DNA from: Lachnospiraceae bacterium Zagget3
GTDB taxonomy: Bacteria > Bacillota_A > Clostridia > Lachnospirales > Lachnospiraceae
Length of the DNA stretch: 64,000 bases
Assembly (NCBI GenBank): GCA_001941025.1
Contig: MSHE01000032.1
Span: 62,001-126,000 of the forward strand
Direction of reading: 5' to 3'
Made by a program: the position numbers and the translations under genes. This document shows positions 18,241 to 27,521 of the stretch, one piece after another. Within the stretch, counting starts at the first letter, position 1; each line of letters starts with the position of its first letter. Below the pieces are notes generated by a model that made no database searches, was not told the origin of the DNA, and saw only the letters and a list, made by a program, of their open reading frames with translations.

Positions 18241-19905
18241 TCAAGATGGCAGTTTATAAGAACTTTTTAAAGATACAATGCGATTAAATACCGGATGCCC
18301 CGGCTTTGTGTCCTTTGCGTCAACGCAGAAAAATCCGTTTCGCACAAACTGAAAACGGTCATAAGGCTGCGCCAGGCCAAGGGAGGCCTCCAATCGGCAA
18401 TCCGTTTTTACCGCCAGCGAATTCGGATTGAGGTTGAGGCTTCCGTCTTCGTTGTAGACGCCCTGCTCCTCATCGACAATATTTTCATAAAGACGGGCTT
18501 CGGCCTGTACGGCATTTGCCGTGTCAACCCAGTGGATCGTGCCGCGCACCTTGCGTCCGTCCGGGCTCTCTCCGCCCCGGCTCTCCGGGTCATACGTGCA
18601 GTGGACCACGGTGACATTGCCGTCTTCATCCGTCTCACAATCCGTGCAGGTAACAAAGTAGGCATACATCAGCCGCACTTCATTGCCCGGATAAAGGCGC
18701 CGGTACTTCTTCGGCGGCTCGATCATAAAATCCTCTCGCTCGATAAAGAGCTCCCGTCCAAAGGAAAGCGGCCGCGTCCCCATCTCCGGATTTTCCGGAT
18801 TGTTCGCGGCGGTAAGCTCCTCGGTCTGCCCCTCCGGATAGTTGTCGATCACCAGGCGGATCGGATCCAGGACCGCCATCACGCGCGGTGTCGCCTCCCG
18901 CAGATCTTCCCGGATGCAATACTCCAGCATCGGAAATTCTACCGAGGCGTTGCTCTTGGAGATGCCGCACAGATCCACAAACATACGGATAGCGGAGGGC
19001 GTATACCCCCGCCGCCGCAGCGCGGCGATCGTTACAAGACGCGGGTCGTCCCAGCCGTCCACAATGCCGTCCTCGACAAGCTGTTTGATATAGCGTTTGC
19101 CGGTCACGACATTGGTCAGATACAATTTCGCGAACTCGATCTGTTTCGGAGGACTGGCAAACTCCACCTCATGCACCACCCAGTCATAAAGCGGGCGGTG
19201 ATCCTCAAACTCGAGCGTACAGATGGAGTGCGTGACGCCCTCGAATGCGTCCTCGAGCGGGTGGGCGAAGTCGTACATCGGATAGATGCACCAGTCATCG
19301 CCGGTCCGGTGGTGGCGCATATGCGCCACGCGGTAGAGTACCGGATCGCGCATGTTGATGTTCGGCGAAGCCATATCAATCTTCGCGCGGAGCACTCGCT
19401 CGCCGTCGGCGTAAACTCCGTTTTTCATGTTTTCAAAAAGTTCCAGATTCTCCTCTATACTACGATCCCGGTACGGGCTGTTTTTCCCCCGCTCGGTCAG
19501 TGTGCCGCGGTACTCTCGGATCTCATCGGCCGTGAGATCGCAGACATACGCCTTGCCCTTTTTAATCAGCGAAACGGCCGCTTCATACATCTTTTCAAAG
19601 TAATCGGACGCGAAGTACAGATGGTCCTCCCAGTCCGCGCCAAGCCAGGCGACATCCTCCAGGATCGACTCCACGAACTCATCCTTCTCTTTCGTTGGAT
19701 TCGTGTCATCGAAGCGAAGGTGGAACGCACCGTCATACTCACTGGACAGACCGTAATTTAACAGGATCGACTTCGCGTGCCCGATGTGCAGGTAGCCGTT
19801 CGGCTCCGGAGGGAAACGCGTGACGACCGTGTCGTATGTGCCCTCCGCGAGATCTTGGTCGATGATCTGCTCTATGAAATTTCGGGATTCATTTTCTTTC
19901 TCCAA
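18241..19905 (-). CDS. glnS: Glutaminyl-tRNA synthetase
   Basis: GlnRS charges tRNA-Gln directly. Its presence suggests the organism need not rely only on transamidation. The product is 554 aa with a TTG start at 19905 and GGAG eight bases upstream. The catalytic domain opens with [19 protein letters not shown] (HIGH motif about residues 37-40). The GlnRS-specific segment [25 protein letters not shown] is present, which separates it from GluRS. The second class I motif is unusual: where enteric GlnRS has VMSKR, this protein has VTGKR (about residue 260). The C-terminal beta-barrel anticodon domain follows. It lies 11 bp downstream of the rhomboid-like gene. Confidence 0.93.
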   Translation of the reverse strand: MEKENESRNFIEQIIDQDLAEGTYDTVVTRFPPEPNGYLHIGHAKSILLNYGLSSEYDGAFHLRFDDTNPTKEKDEFVESILEDVAWLGADWEDHLYFASDYFEKMYEAAVSLIKKGKAYVCDLTADEIREYRGTLTERGKNSPYRDRSIEENLELFENMKNGVYADGERVLRAKIDMASPNINMRDPVLYRVAHMRHHRTGDDWCIYPMYDFAHPLEDAFEGVTHSICTLEFEDHRPLYDWVVHEVEFASPPKQIEFAKLYLTNVVTGKRYIKQLVEDGIVDGWDDPRLVTIAALRRRGYTPSAIRMFVDLCGISKSNASVEFPMLEYCIREDLREATPRVMAVLDPIRLVIDNYPEGQTEELTAANNPENPEMGTRPLSFGRELFIEREDFMIEPPKKYRRLYPGNEVRLMYAYFVTCTDCETDEDGNVTVVHCTYDPESRGGESPDGRKVRGTIHWVDTANAVQAEARLYENIVDEEQGVYNEDGSLNLNPNSLAVKTDCRLEASLGLAQPYDRFQFVRNGFFCVDAKDTKPGHPVFNRIVSLKSSYKLPS

Positions 19906-19916
19906 AACAAATACTC

Positions 19917-20885
19917 CTATTTAATGTGCTCGTGTGTAAACAAATGGTCCTGACAATATTCGTAGTTTCCATTGCATTTACTGCAATACCGGAACGTCAA
20001 ATTCGGATCGTCCAGCTCCGTACGCCCGCAGACCGCACACTTATGAATCGGCCCGCTCCCTTTTCGCGTATAATATTGCGATGTCTTATCATTCACCACA
20101 CTGGTGCTGCCCGAAGAACTGCCCGAAGAGCCGCCCGATGCGCGGTTGACCCGCGAGGACGAGATCCGGCTGTTCCTTTCCGGACCTCCGCTCACCCCTC
20201 GCTTAAAGTCCCGCCTTCGCTTGATCTCACGCGGTGAGAAGCGGCGCAGACTGCGCGTCGCGAGGAAATAGATCAGGAAGTTGGCCAATGACGCGACGAT
20301 CGCGATCCGCCCGGGAATGCTCCCGGCGACCACAAACTCATATACCATGAGCGCGGCGTACACGAGCCCCATCCACTTCATCTTGATCGGGATAAAGAAG
20401 TACAGCATGATCCTCTGTTCCGGAAAAGCGGCCGCAAACGCCAGAAAGATTGACATGTTGATGTACGTCGTGCTGTAGCTGCTTCCAAAGAGGACGATCG
20501 CGTCCGCCCCATATATTATGGCATAGATTCCATACATGACAAGCGCCGAGACGATCGAGAAGAGTATCCCGCCGAAAATATAGCAGTTAAACCGAAACGC
20601 GCCCCATGTCCGCTCGAGCGCCGTGCCGAGCTGGTAGTACAAGATCAGCATGATCACGACAAAGATAATATTCGTGGAGGACGGCGGCATCAGCACCCAC
20701 GAGATGAGCCGCCAGATCTGCGCGTAGTGGAAAATGAGATACGGTTCCAGCGTCAGCCAGCTTAAGATCGAAGGATTCACATAATAGATGACATACCCGA
20801 TGATATAGCAGGCGATCACATAGATCATCAACCTGTTGATGGCAAACTTGCCGATCCTTCGTTCCATCCTGTCCAGTAATTTCAT
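19917..20885 (-). CDS. Rhomboid-like membrane protein with C-terminal zinc-binding domain
   Basis: The product is 322 aa, starting [14 protein letters not shown] at the ATG preceded by AAAGGA; a longer TTG start at 20948 overlaps the upstream gene. Six hydrophobic helices over residues 15-205 give a rhomboid/derlin-like topology ([32 protein letters not shown]). The protease GxSG serine and paired His are not evident, so it may be an inactive relative. A basic linker rich in Arg and Gly/Ser (residues 210-270) leads to a C-terminal Cys/His module, [28 protein letters not shown], that should bind zinc. No function is assigned. Confidence 0.75.
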   Translation of the reverse strand: MKLLDRMERRIGKFAINRLMIYVIACYIIGYVIYYVNPSILSWLTLEPYLIFHYAQIWRLISWVLMPPSSTNIIFVVIMLILYYQLGTALERTWGAFRFNCYIFGGILFSIVSALVMYGIYAIIYGADAIVLFGSSYSTTYINMSIFLAFAAAFPEQRIMLYFFIPIKMKWMGLVYAALMVYEFVVAGSIPGRIAIVASLANFLIYFLATRSLRRFSPREIKRRRDFKRGVSGGPERNSRISSSRVNRASGGSSGSSSGSTSVVNDKTSQYYTRKGSGPIHKCAVCGRTELDDPNLTFRYCSKCNGNYEYCQDHLFTHEHIK

Positions 20886-20944
20886 TGCACGTTCCTTTTC
20901 GCAAATAATACTTTCTGTCCCAACGGCACTGCGGATGCGTATGG

Positions 20945-23900
20945 TCAATCGGGTTGGTGCTGCAGGTTCTTCTGCGCGGTCGAGAGCATCAGCTTGATCC
21001 GGTTTAACTGGTTGACCTCACTCGCGCCGGGATCAAAGTCGATCGCGACGATGTTGGATTTCGGATACTGATGCCGCAGCTCCTTGATGACGCCCTTGCC
21101 CACGATGTGATTCGGCAGGCAGGCAAACGGCTGACAGCACACAATGTTGTTGACCCCGTTGTTGATCAGCTCCACCATCTCACCGGTCAGGAACCAACCC
21201 TCGCCGGTCTGGTTGCCTAGCGAGACAATATCCTTCGCGTTTTCCGCCGTCTCGTAGATGCTGGAGGCCGGAATAAAGTGTTCGCTCTTTTTCAATGCTC
21301 TGTTGGCCGGCCGGCGAAGGAGTTCACATCCCCAAATGCCGAGGCGCGCCCGTCTCCAGCTCTTGTTCTGGAAGCCCAGCTTTTCGGACATAAACTTCCG
21401 GTTGTAAAAACAGTACAAGAAGAAATCGATCAGGTCCGGACACACCGGTTCCGCCCCTTCACTCTCCAACAGTTCCGCGAGGAAATTGTTCGCGAGCGGC
21501 ATAAACTTGACCAGAATCTCACCCACGATACCGACCTTCGGCTTTTTGATGTCTTTTCTGGGCAGTTCATCAAAGTCCCGCACCATCTCGCGGCAATACC
21601 TTATATACTTAAAATGGCTGAGCACATGCGGCTTCGATACGAACTCCGTGATCTTCTCCACCCACTGCTCATGCAGCGCGTCCGTCGCGCCCTCTTCCGC
21701 CTCGTAAGGCCGGGTGGCATAGATGCATTTCATTAAGATATCCCCGAAGACCAGCGCGTAGAGCGCGCGCTGCGCCAGCGAAAACGTGATCTTAAAGCCC
21801 GGATTGCTCTCCAGCGCCGAAAGGTTTAACGAGATCACCGGAATCTGCGGATAACCCGCCCGCTCCAGCGCGCGGCGGATAAAGCCGACATAATTGGAAG
21901 CCCGGCAGCCGCCGCCGGTCTGCGTCATGATGATGGCCAGATGGTCCACATCATATTTCCCGGATGTCACGGCGTCCATGATCATCCCGACCGTGACAAG
22001 GGATGGGAAACAGGCGTCGTTGTTGACATATTTCAGACCCGCGTTGATCGCGTTGCGATTGTCGTTGCCGAGGATCTCCACGTGGTAGCCCGCCGCGCGG
22101 AACGCCGGCCCCAAAAGGTCAAAGTGGACCGGGGACATCTGCGGCGACAGGATCGTGTAGGTCTTTCGCATCTCCTCGGTAAAGATGGCCCGGTTGTGAT
22201 TCGCCGGTACGATCTTGCGCTCACAGGGCTGTTTTTCCCGAGTACGGATCGCCGCAATCAGCGAGCGGACCCGGATCCTGGCGGCGCCGAGGTTGTTGAC
22301 CTCATCAATCTTTAAGCAGGTGTAGATCTTGCCGGACTTTGTCAGGATGTCGCTCACCTGGTCGGTCGTGATGGCATCGAGACCGCAGCCGAAGGAATTG
22401 AGCTGGATCAGGTCCAGATCGTCCCTCGTCTTGACATACTGCGCGGCCGCGTAGAGCCGGGAGTGATACATCCACTGATCGAGCACGATCAGCGGCCGCT
22501 CCACCTGATTTAAATGGGAAACGGAATCTTCCGTCAACACGGCAAAACCGTAAGAGGTGATCATCTCCGGGATGCCGTGGTGAATCTCCGGATCGATGTG
22601 ATACGGACGTCCCGCCAGCACGATGCCGCGGCGGCCGTTCTCCTCCATCCACTTGAGGGTCTCCTCGCCTTTTTTGCGCATCGCGTCACGCGCGTCGGCG
22701 AGCTCCACCCAAGCCGCATGGATCGCCGGCTTGCTCTCCGCTTCCGAAATATCAAACTCTTCTTTTAACACTTCGACCAAACGCTTCGTCAAAATCTCCT
22801 CGTCGGTCAAAGCGAGGAACGGATTGACCAACCGCACGTCGCCGCGGTTGATCTCATCGACATTATTTTTGATATTCTCCGCGTAGGACGTGACGATCGG
22901 ACAGTTGTAGTTGTTGCCCGCCTCCGTAAACTCGTTCCGCTCATAGGGAATACAGGGATAAAAAATGGTTTTTACCCCCTCCTTGATCAGCCAGGCGATG
23001 TGCCCGTGCGCGAGCTTTGCCGGGTAACACTCCGATTCGCTCGGGATGGACTCGATGCCCATCTCGTAGATCGCGCGGCTCGAGGTCGGCGAGATCACGA
23101 CGCGGAACTTTAACGCGCGGAACAAGGTCGCCCAGAACGGAAAGTCCTCAAAGATGTTCAGCACTCTGGGAATTCCCAGCACGCCGCGCGTCGCCTCTTC
23201 CTCGGAGAGCGGCTCATAATTGAAATTGCGTTCCAGTTTGTATTCGAACAGATTCGGAATCTGCTCCTTATTCTTCTCCTCTCCAAACGCGCGCTCGCAA
23301 CGGTTCCCGGTGATAAACTGCCGGTTGCCGGAGAACTTGTTGATCGTAAGGAGACAATTGTTGGTACATCTCCCGCAGCGCGCGAGCTGCGTGGAAAACT
23401 CCAGCGCGTTGATCTCCTCGATGCCGAGCAGCGTGGACGGCTGTCCCTCATAGCGCTCCCGCGCGATCAGCGCCGCGCCGAACGCGCCCATAATGCCGGC
23501 GATATCCGGCCGGACCGCCTCGCGCTCGGAGATCAGCTCAAAACTGCGGAGCACGGCATCGTTGTAAAACGTACCGCCCTGCACGACGATGTGTGTCCCG
23601 AGCTGCGCCGGATCGGACAGCTTGATAACCTTAAACAACGCGTTTTTGATAACGGAGTAGGCAAGCCCGGCAGAGATATCCGCGACGGTCGCGCCCTCCT
23701 TTTGCGCCTGTTTGACTTTTGAGTTCATAAATACGGTACAACGGGTGCCCAGGTCGATCGGATGCTCGGCGAAGAGCGCCTCCTTCGCGAAGTCCTCGAC
23801 GGAATAGTTGAGGGACTTGGCAAACGTCTCGATAAACGAGCCGCAGCCCGAGGAGCAGGCCTCGTTTAACTGTACGCTGTCCACCGTGTTGTTCTTGATG

Positions 23901-25195
23901 CGGATACACTTCATGTCCTGTCCGCCGATATCTAAGATACAGTCGACGTTCGGATCGAAAAACGCGGCCGCCGTATAGTGCGCGATCGTCTCAACCTCTC
24001 CGTCGTCCAGCATGAGCGCCGCTTTCACCAGCGCCTCGCCGTATCCCGTGGAACAGGAGGACACAATGCGTGCCTCGGCCGGCAGCAGACCATAGACTTC
24101 CTTCAACGCCTTGACGGAGGTCGCGAGCGGGCTGCCGTTGTTGTTGCTGTAAAACGAATAGAGCAGCGTGCCGTCCTCGCCGACGACCGCCACCTTTGTC
24201 GTTGTGGAACCGGCGTCAATGCCGAGATAACAGTTTCCTTTATAAGAGGACAGGTCTCCCTTTTTTACACTTGCTTTTCCATGCCGTTCGGTAAACGCGT
24301 CGTAAACCGACTGATCCGGAAAGAGCGGATCCAGACGTTCCACTTCAAACTCCAGATGGAGTTCCCCGGAGAGACGCGCGATCATCTCTTCGATCGAGAC
24401 CTGACAATCCTCGTCATAGTTCATGGCGGATCCGATGGCAGCGAACAGGTGCGAATTCTCCGGTACGATCGTGTGCTCGTCATCCAGCTTGAGCGTACGG
24501 ATAAAGGCCTCTTTCAATTCCGACAGGAAATGAAGCGGCCCGCCGAGAAATGCCACATGCCCGCGGATCGGTTTGCCGCAGGCCAGACCGCTGATGGTCT
24601 GGTTGACCACCGCCTGAAAAATGGACGCGGCGAGGTCCTCCCGCGTCGCGCCTTCGTTGATCAGCGGCTGAATGTCCGATTTCGCGAACACGCCGCAGCG
24701 CGCCGCGATCGGATACAGTGCTTTGTAGTCCTTGGCGTATACATTTAAGCCCGCGGCGTCCGTCTGGATGAGCGAGGCCATCTGGTCGATAAACGAGCCC
24801 GTGCCGCCCGCGCAGATGCCGTTCATGCGCTGCTCCACGTTGCCGCCCTCAAAATAGATGATCTTCGCGTCCTCACCGCCCAGCTCGATAGCCACATCCG
24901 TCTGCGGCGCGTAGTGTGTAAGCGCTGTGGAGACGGCGACCACTTCCTGGACAAACGGGACTTCCAGATGCTTTGCCAGCGTCAGACCGCCGGAGCCCGT
25001 GATCATCGGGGCCAGCATGCACGGACCGAGCTCGTCATAGGCTTTTTTTATCAGATCCGACAGCGTCTCCCGGATGTTCGCGAAATGGCGCTCGTAGTCG
25101 GAAAAGAGCAGATTGTCGTCCTGGTCCAGGATCACGATCTTTACCGTCGTCGAGCCGATGTCGATGCCAAGTTTATAAAAATTTTTATTGTCCAT
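20945..25195 (-). CDS. Giant 2-hydroxyacyl-CoA dehydratase activase-related protein
   Basis: The product is 1416 aa. Two actin-like ATPase modules of the BcrA/HgdC type lie in tandem: residues 1-270 ([24 protein letters not shown]) and about 320-580 ([26 protein letters not shown]). Each has the Cys that bridges the shared [4Fe-4S] cluster in known activators. A Cys-rich segment [15 protein letters not shown] follows at about residue 615. Then come a DUF2229-type domain and a C-terminal HgdB-like region with ESECYPAK and GGGCRASNY. Activators of this family use ATP to deliver a low-potential electron to a dehydratase. This fused form is common in Clostridia, but its substrate is unknown. Start at 25195. 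Confidence 0.85.
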   Translation of the reverse strand: MDNKNFYKLGIDIGSTTVKIVILDQDDNLLFSDYERHFANIRETLSDLIKKAYDELGPCMLAPMITGSGGLTLAKHLEVPFVQEVVAVSTALTHYAPQTDVAIELGGEDAKIIYFEGGNVEQRMNGICAGGTGSFIDQMASLIQTDAAGLNVYAKDYKALYPIAARCGVFAKSDIQPLINEGATREDLAASIFQAVVNQTISGLACGKPIRGHVAFLGGPLHFLSELKEAFIRTLKLDDEHTIVPENSHLFAAIGSAMNYDEDCQVSIEEMIARLSGELHLEFEVERLDPLFPDQSVYDAFTERHGKASVKKGDLSSYKGNCYLGIDAGSTTTKVAVVGEDGTLLYSFYSNNNGSPLATSVKALKEVYGLLPAEARIVSSCSTGYGEALVKAALMLDDGEVETIAHYTAAAFFDPNVDCILDIGGQDMKCIRIKNNTVDSVQLNEACSSGCGSFIETFAKSLNYSVEDFAKEALFAEHPIDLGTRCTVFMNSKVKQAQKEGATVADISAGLAYSVIKNALFKVIKLSDPAQLGTHIVVQGGTFYNDAVLRSFELISEREAVRPDIAGIMGAFGAALIARERYEGQPSTLLGIEEINALEFSTQLARCGRCTNNCLLTINKFSGNRQFITGNRCERAFGEEKNKEQIPNLFEYKLERNFNYEPLSEEEATRGVLGIPRVLNIFEDFPFWATLFRALKFRVVISPTSSRAIYEMGIESIPSESECYPAKLAHGHIAWLIKEGVKTIFYPCIPYERNEFTEAGNNYNCPIVTSYAENIKNNVDEINRGDVRLVNPFLALTDEEILTKRLVEVLKEEFDISEAESKPAIHAAWVELADARDAMRKKGEETLKWMEENGRRGIVLAGRPYHIDPEIHHGIPEMITSYGFAVLTEDSVSHLNQVERPLIVLDQWMYHSRLYAAAQYVKTRDDLDLIQLNSFGCGLDAITTDQVSDILTKSGKIYTCLKIDEVNNLGAARIRVRSLIAAIRTREKQPCERKIVPANHNRAIFTEEMRKTYTILSPQMSPVHFDLLGPAFRAAGYHVEILGNDNRNAINAGLKYVNNDACFPSLVTVGMIMDAVTSGKYDVDHLAIIMTQTGGGCRASNYVGFIRRALERAGYPQIPVISLNLSALESNPGFKITFSLAQRALYALVFGDILMKCIYATRPYEAEEGATDALHEQWVEKITEFVSKPHVLSHFKYIRYCREMVRDFDELPRKDIKKPKVGIVGEILVKFMPLANNFLAELLESEGAEPVCPDLIDFFLYCFYNRKFMSEKLGFQNKSWRRARLGIWGCELLRRPANRALKKSEHFIPASSIYETAENAKDIVSLGNQTGEGWFLTGEMVELINNGVNNIVCCQPFACLPNHIVGKGVIKELRHQYPKSNIVAIDFDPGASEVNQLNRIKLMLSTAQKNLQHQPD

Positions 25196-25296
25196 TCGTA
25201 TTCCTTTAAAACAAGTTTCTCATTACCAAAATTTAATTATAAGTTATGAAAAAAGAAAAGACAATCATTTTTATGGATTCTTAATGGTTCCTTTTT

Positions 25297-25737
25297 TCAG
25301 AAGATATGAAACAGCCGGATCGCTCCCCGCGTCACCTTATACGGGATCTTTTCCAGGTCTCCCCTGGCCTGCGCGAGCTCCTCCGGAAGCAGATCGACCA
25401 ATTTGCCGCCGCGCAGAGGCTCCATGATCATCACGGGCAGACCTTGTTCATTCGCGTAACGCAGGCCGCTCTTTCCCGCCTGCGTGTTCTCATCCAGATA
25501 ATTATACTGGATCATCGTAAACTCCCAGTCGTACGCGTCGACGAGTTCGCGAAAGGACTCGAAACTGCCGTGATAAGCGTAGGCCGTGTCAAAATAGTTG
25601 ACGCCGAGCCGGATCGCCGCAAGGACCTCCCGCTCGGCCTCATCAAAGTCGAATCTTCCGTTTTTTCTTTGAAAGCGCATGCATCCATACGCGAGTATGG
25701 ACAGGTCTTCGCCGCCGCATCCCTTGCGAAACTGCAT
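25297..25737 (-). pseudogene. Decayed aldo/keto reductase with internal deletion
   Basis: The 146-aa frame starts like a full ferredoxin-containing aldo/keto reductase (MQFRKGCGGEDLSILAYGCMRF, NYFDTAYAY). After residue 56 it jumps straight to the middle of the barrel (GSFESFRELVDAYDWEFTMIQYNYLDE, LPVMIMEPLRGGKLVDLLPEE). About 95-100 residues are missing, including the catalytic Lys/His region. The join falls at a Tyr/Phe-His-Gly-Ser sequence. The C-terminus is also cut: after about 20 residues it ends in RLFHIF, with no iron-sulfur domain. It cannot be an active enzyme and reads as a remnant. It lies 3 bp after the TM1266-type gene. Confidence 0.75.
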
Positions 25738-25740
25738 GGA

Positions 25741-25998
25741 TCACGCCTCATCACATGCTGACGAAAACGCGGTCTTTACGCTGACGCCGGAAAGTCCGCC
25801 GATCTGGCCCGAGAGCGCGGAGATCGCGTCCTGCGGCGCGTCGAGCGCGATGCAGATCAGGTTGATATGGCGCTGCCGATAGGGGATGCCCATTCTGCCG
25901 ATGATATATTGAATGTTCTCGTGCAGGATCTGATTGATCTGTTCCACGACATCCGTATTTTCTACAATAATACTCATCACTGCGACTCTGCTTTCCAT
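25741..25998 (-). CDS. TM1266-family iron-only hydrogenase system regulator (putative)
   Basis: This is an 85-aa ACT/ferredoxin-like-fold protein beginning MESRVAVMSIIVENTD. The core reads QYIIGRMGIPYRQRHINLICIALDAPQDAISALSGQIG, close to the TM1266 family that usually sits beside HydE/F/G genes for [FeFe]-hydrogenase maturation. No hydrogenase or maturase gene is in this window. Start at 25998 behind AAGGAGG. The family name is from gene context; no biochemical role is proven. It shares a divergent upstream region with the DNA glycosylase gene. Confidence 0.75.
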   Translation of the reverse strand: MESRVAVMSIIVENTDVVEQINQILHENIQYIIGRMGIPYRQRHINLICIALDAPQDAISALSGQIGGLSGVSVKTAFSSACDEA

Positions 25999-26056
25999 AG
26001 CTGCTGTCCTCCTTTTTCACCTGCAATTTAAATGGTTTTCTTTCTTTGTTTTCAGT

Positions 26057-26083
26057 ATACCAGATTTTATACATTTATGGTAT
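26057..26083. promoter_or_regulatory. Inverted repeat in the divergent 25998/26116 gap
   Basis: ATACCA (26057-26062) and TGGTAT (26078-26083) form a dyad separated by 15 bp, midway between two divergent genes. It could be an operator or part of overlapping AT-rich promoters; no clear -35 box supports either direction. Confidence 0.3.
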
Positions 26084-26115
26084 CATAAACTGAGCTGAAA
26101 GAAAGAGGAACCGTT

Positions 26116-26757
26116 TTGTATTTTTCATATGGGAAAAAAGAAACCGAGTATCTGAAACAGAAAGACAAACGCCTCGCGGAAGTCATCGACACGGTCGGTC
26201 CCATCCGGCGAACAGTCGATCCCGACCTCTTCGCCGGCGTCGTCCACCAGATCGTCGGGCAGCAGATCTCCACCGCGGCACTGCGCACGGTCTGGAAACG
26301 ATTCCGGGACGCGCTGGGTGAAGTCAGCCCGGAGACGATCACGGCCGCGTCGACGGACGACCTGCAGCAGCTGGGCCTTTCGTATCGCAAAGTCGGCTAC
26401 ATCAAAGAATTTGCCGGGAAAGTCGCTGACGGCTCCTTTGACCTGGCTGGATTGCCGGAAAAATCCGACGCGGAGGCGATCGCGCAGCTGACCACCCTTC
26501 GCGGCGTCGGCGTTTGGACGGCGGAAATGCTCCTGCTCTTTTGTCTGGAACGGCCGGATGTGTTCAGTTATGACGATCTCGCGCTGCAGAGAGGCCTGCG
26601 CATGGTCTATCACCATCGCGCGATCAGCAGGGAACTGTTTGAAAAATATCGGCGCCGTTACTCTCCTTACGGCAGTGTGGCCAGTCTCTATCTGTGGGAA
26701 GTGGCCGGCGGCGCGCTCGAAGAAAGGAAAGAAAAAAGCAATGGAAAAAAATCTTGA
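26116..26757 (+). CDS. DNA-3-methyladenine glycosylase (AlkA-type, HhH-GPD)
   Basis: This is a base-excision repair glycosylase removing alkylated bases, 213 aa. It starts at TTG 26116 with AGAGGAAC upstream. The HhH-GPD core shows VHQIVGQQISTAALRTVWKRF, the helix-hairpin-helix LTTLRGVGVWTAEMLL (about residues 125-140) and the catalytic Asp in FSYDDLALQRG. It is shorter than E. coli AlkA (282 aa) because the N-terminal domain is lacking. The 3' end overlaps the start of the methyltransferase gene by 17 bp, so the two are co-transcribed. Confidence 0.9.
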   Translation: MYFSYGKKETEYLKQKDKRLAEVIDTVGPIRRTVDPDLFAGVVHQIVGQQISTAALRTVWKRFRDALGEVSPETITAASTDDLQQLGLSYRKVGYIKEFAGKVADGSFDLAGLPEKSDAEAIAQLTTLRGVGVWTAEMLLLFCLERPDVFSYDDLALQRGLRMVYHHRAISRELFEKYRRRYSPYGSVASLYLWEVAGGALEERKEKSNGKKS

Positions 26758-27511
26758 TCAAATTCACAAATCCTTCGCGCAGCAATCCAAAACGTTTGAT
26801 GTGACGCGCATGAATGTCTACCGCAGGGAACATATGGCACACATGATCGAGGTGCTCTCCCCGCTTGACGGGACCAGCATCCTGGAGGTGGCCGCGGGGA
26901 CCTGTGCCTGCGGACGCGCGCTGGCGGAAACCGCCGCCGTCGTCACCTGTCTCGATACGACGCAGGAAATGCTGAACGTAGGAAAAAAAGCCGCGAAAGA
27001 AAGCGGCCTTTCCAATCTGGTCTATGTGGTCGGGGACGCCGCAGCGCTGCCGTTTCTGACCGGCAGTTTCGACTTGACGCTCTGCCGTCTCGCGTTCCAT
27101 CACATTCCGGAATACAAAACACCATTCGCCGAGATGGTGCGCGTACTGCGCCACGGCGGACGGCTCGTGCTGGTCGACCTGATCGCGCCGGAGGAAGCCC
27201 TGCGCGAAACAAAAGACGAAATTGAGACGCTCCGCGATCCTTCCCACGCGAAGACGTTAAGCCGGGAGGAAATGCTCGCGCTCTTTGAGGAAGCGCGCCT
27301 CACCGTCACGACCTGTGAGCAGACCGACCTGCCGGTCTCGCTCGAAGACTGGCTGAATGTGACGAAAGCCTCATCCGCGGTCGCGGACGAGATCCGGCAA
27401 AAACTGCGCGCGGAGATGGACGGCGGAGACAAAACCGGGTTTGACCCATACGAAAAGGACGGGCAGCTCTGTTTTGACCAGCACTGGCTGATGATCATCG
27501 CCGAAAAATAG
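26741..27511 (+). CDS. SAM-dependent class I methyltransferase (UbiE/BioC-like)
   Basis: The product is 256 aa, starting MEKNLDQIHKSFAQQSKTFD at 26741. The SAM-binding fold shows motif I EVAAGTCACGRALAE (about residues 46-60), acidic motif II CLDTTQEML, motif III VVGDAAALPF and the post-motif FHHIPEYKTPFAEMVRVLRHGGRLVLVD. It fits the UbiE/COQ5-like group of small-molecule methyltransferases; the acceptor cannot be told. An in-frame start at 26558 would overlap the glycosylase by 200 bp and has no ribosome site, so I rejected it. Translational coupling with the upstream repair gene is likely. Confidence 0.88.
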   Translation: MEKNLDQIHKSFAQQSKTFDVTRMNVYRREHMAHMIEVLSPLDGTSILEVAAGTCACGRALAETAAVVTCLDTTQEMLNVGKKAAKESGLSNLVYVVGDAAALPFLTGSFDLTLCRLAFHHIPEYKTPFAEMVRVLRHGGRLVLVDLIAPEEALRETKDEIETLRDPSHAKTLSREEMLALFEEARLTVTTCEQTDLPVSLEDWLNVTKASSAVADEIRQKLRAEMDGGDKTGFDPYEKDGQLCFDQHWLMIIAEK

Positions 27512-27521
27512 AAATCGTTCT

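Noticed and set aside
18241..19905. Possibility that glnS is a glutamyl-tRNA synthetase
   Set aside because: GlnRS-specific segments ([18 protein letters not shown] and a beta-barrel C-terminus) are present.
26558..26740. Longer N-terminus for the methyltransferase
   Set aside because: It would overlap the glycosylase gene by 200 bp in another frame; the ATG at 26741 begins the family's usual N-terminus.
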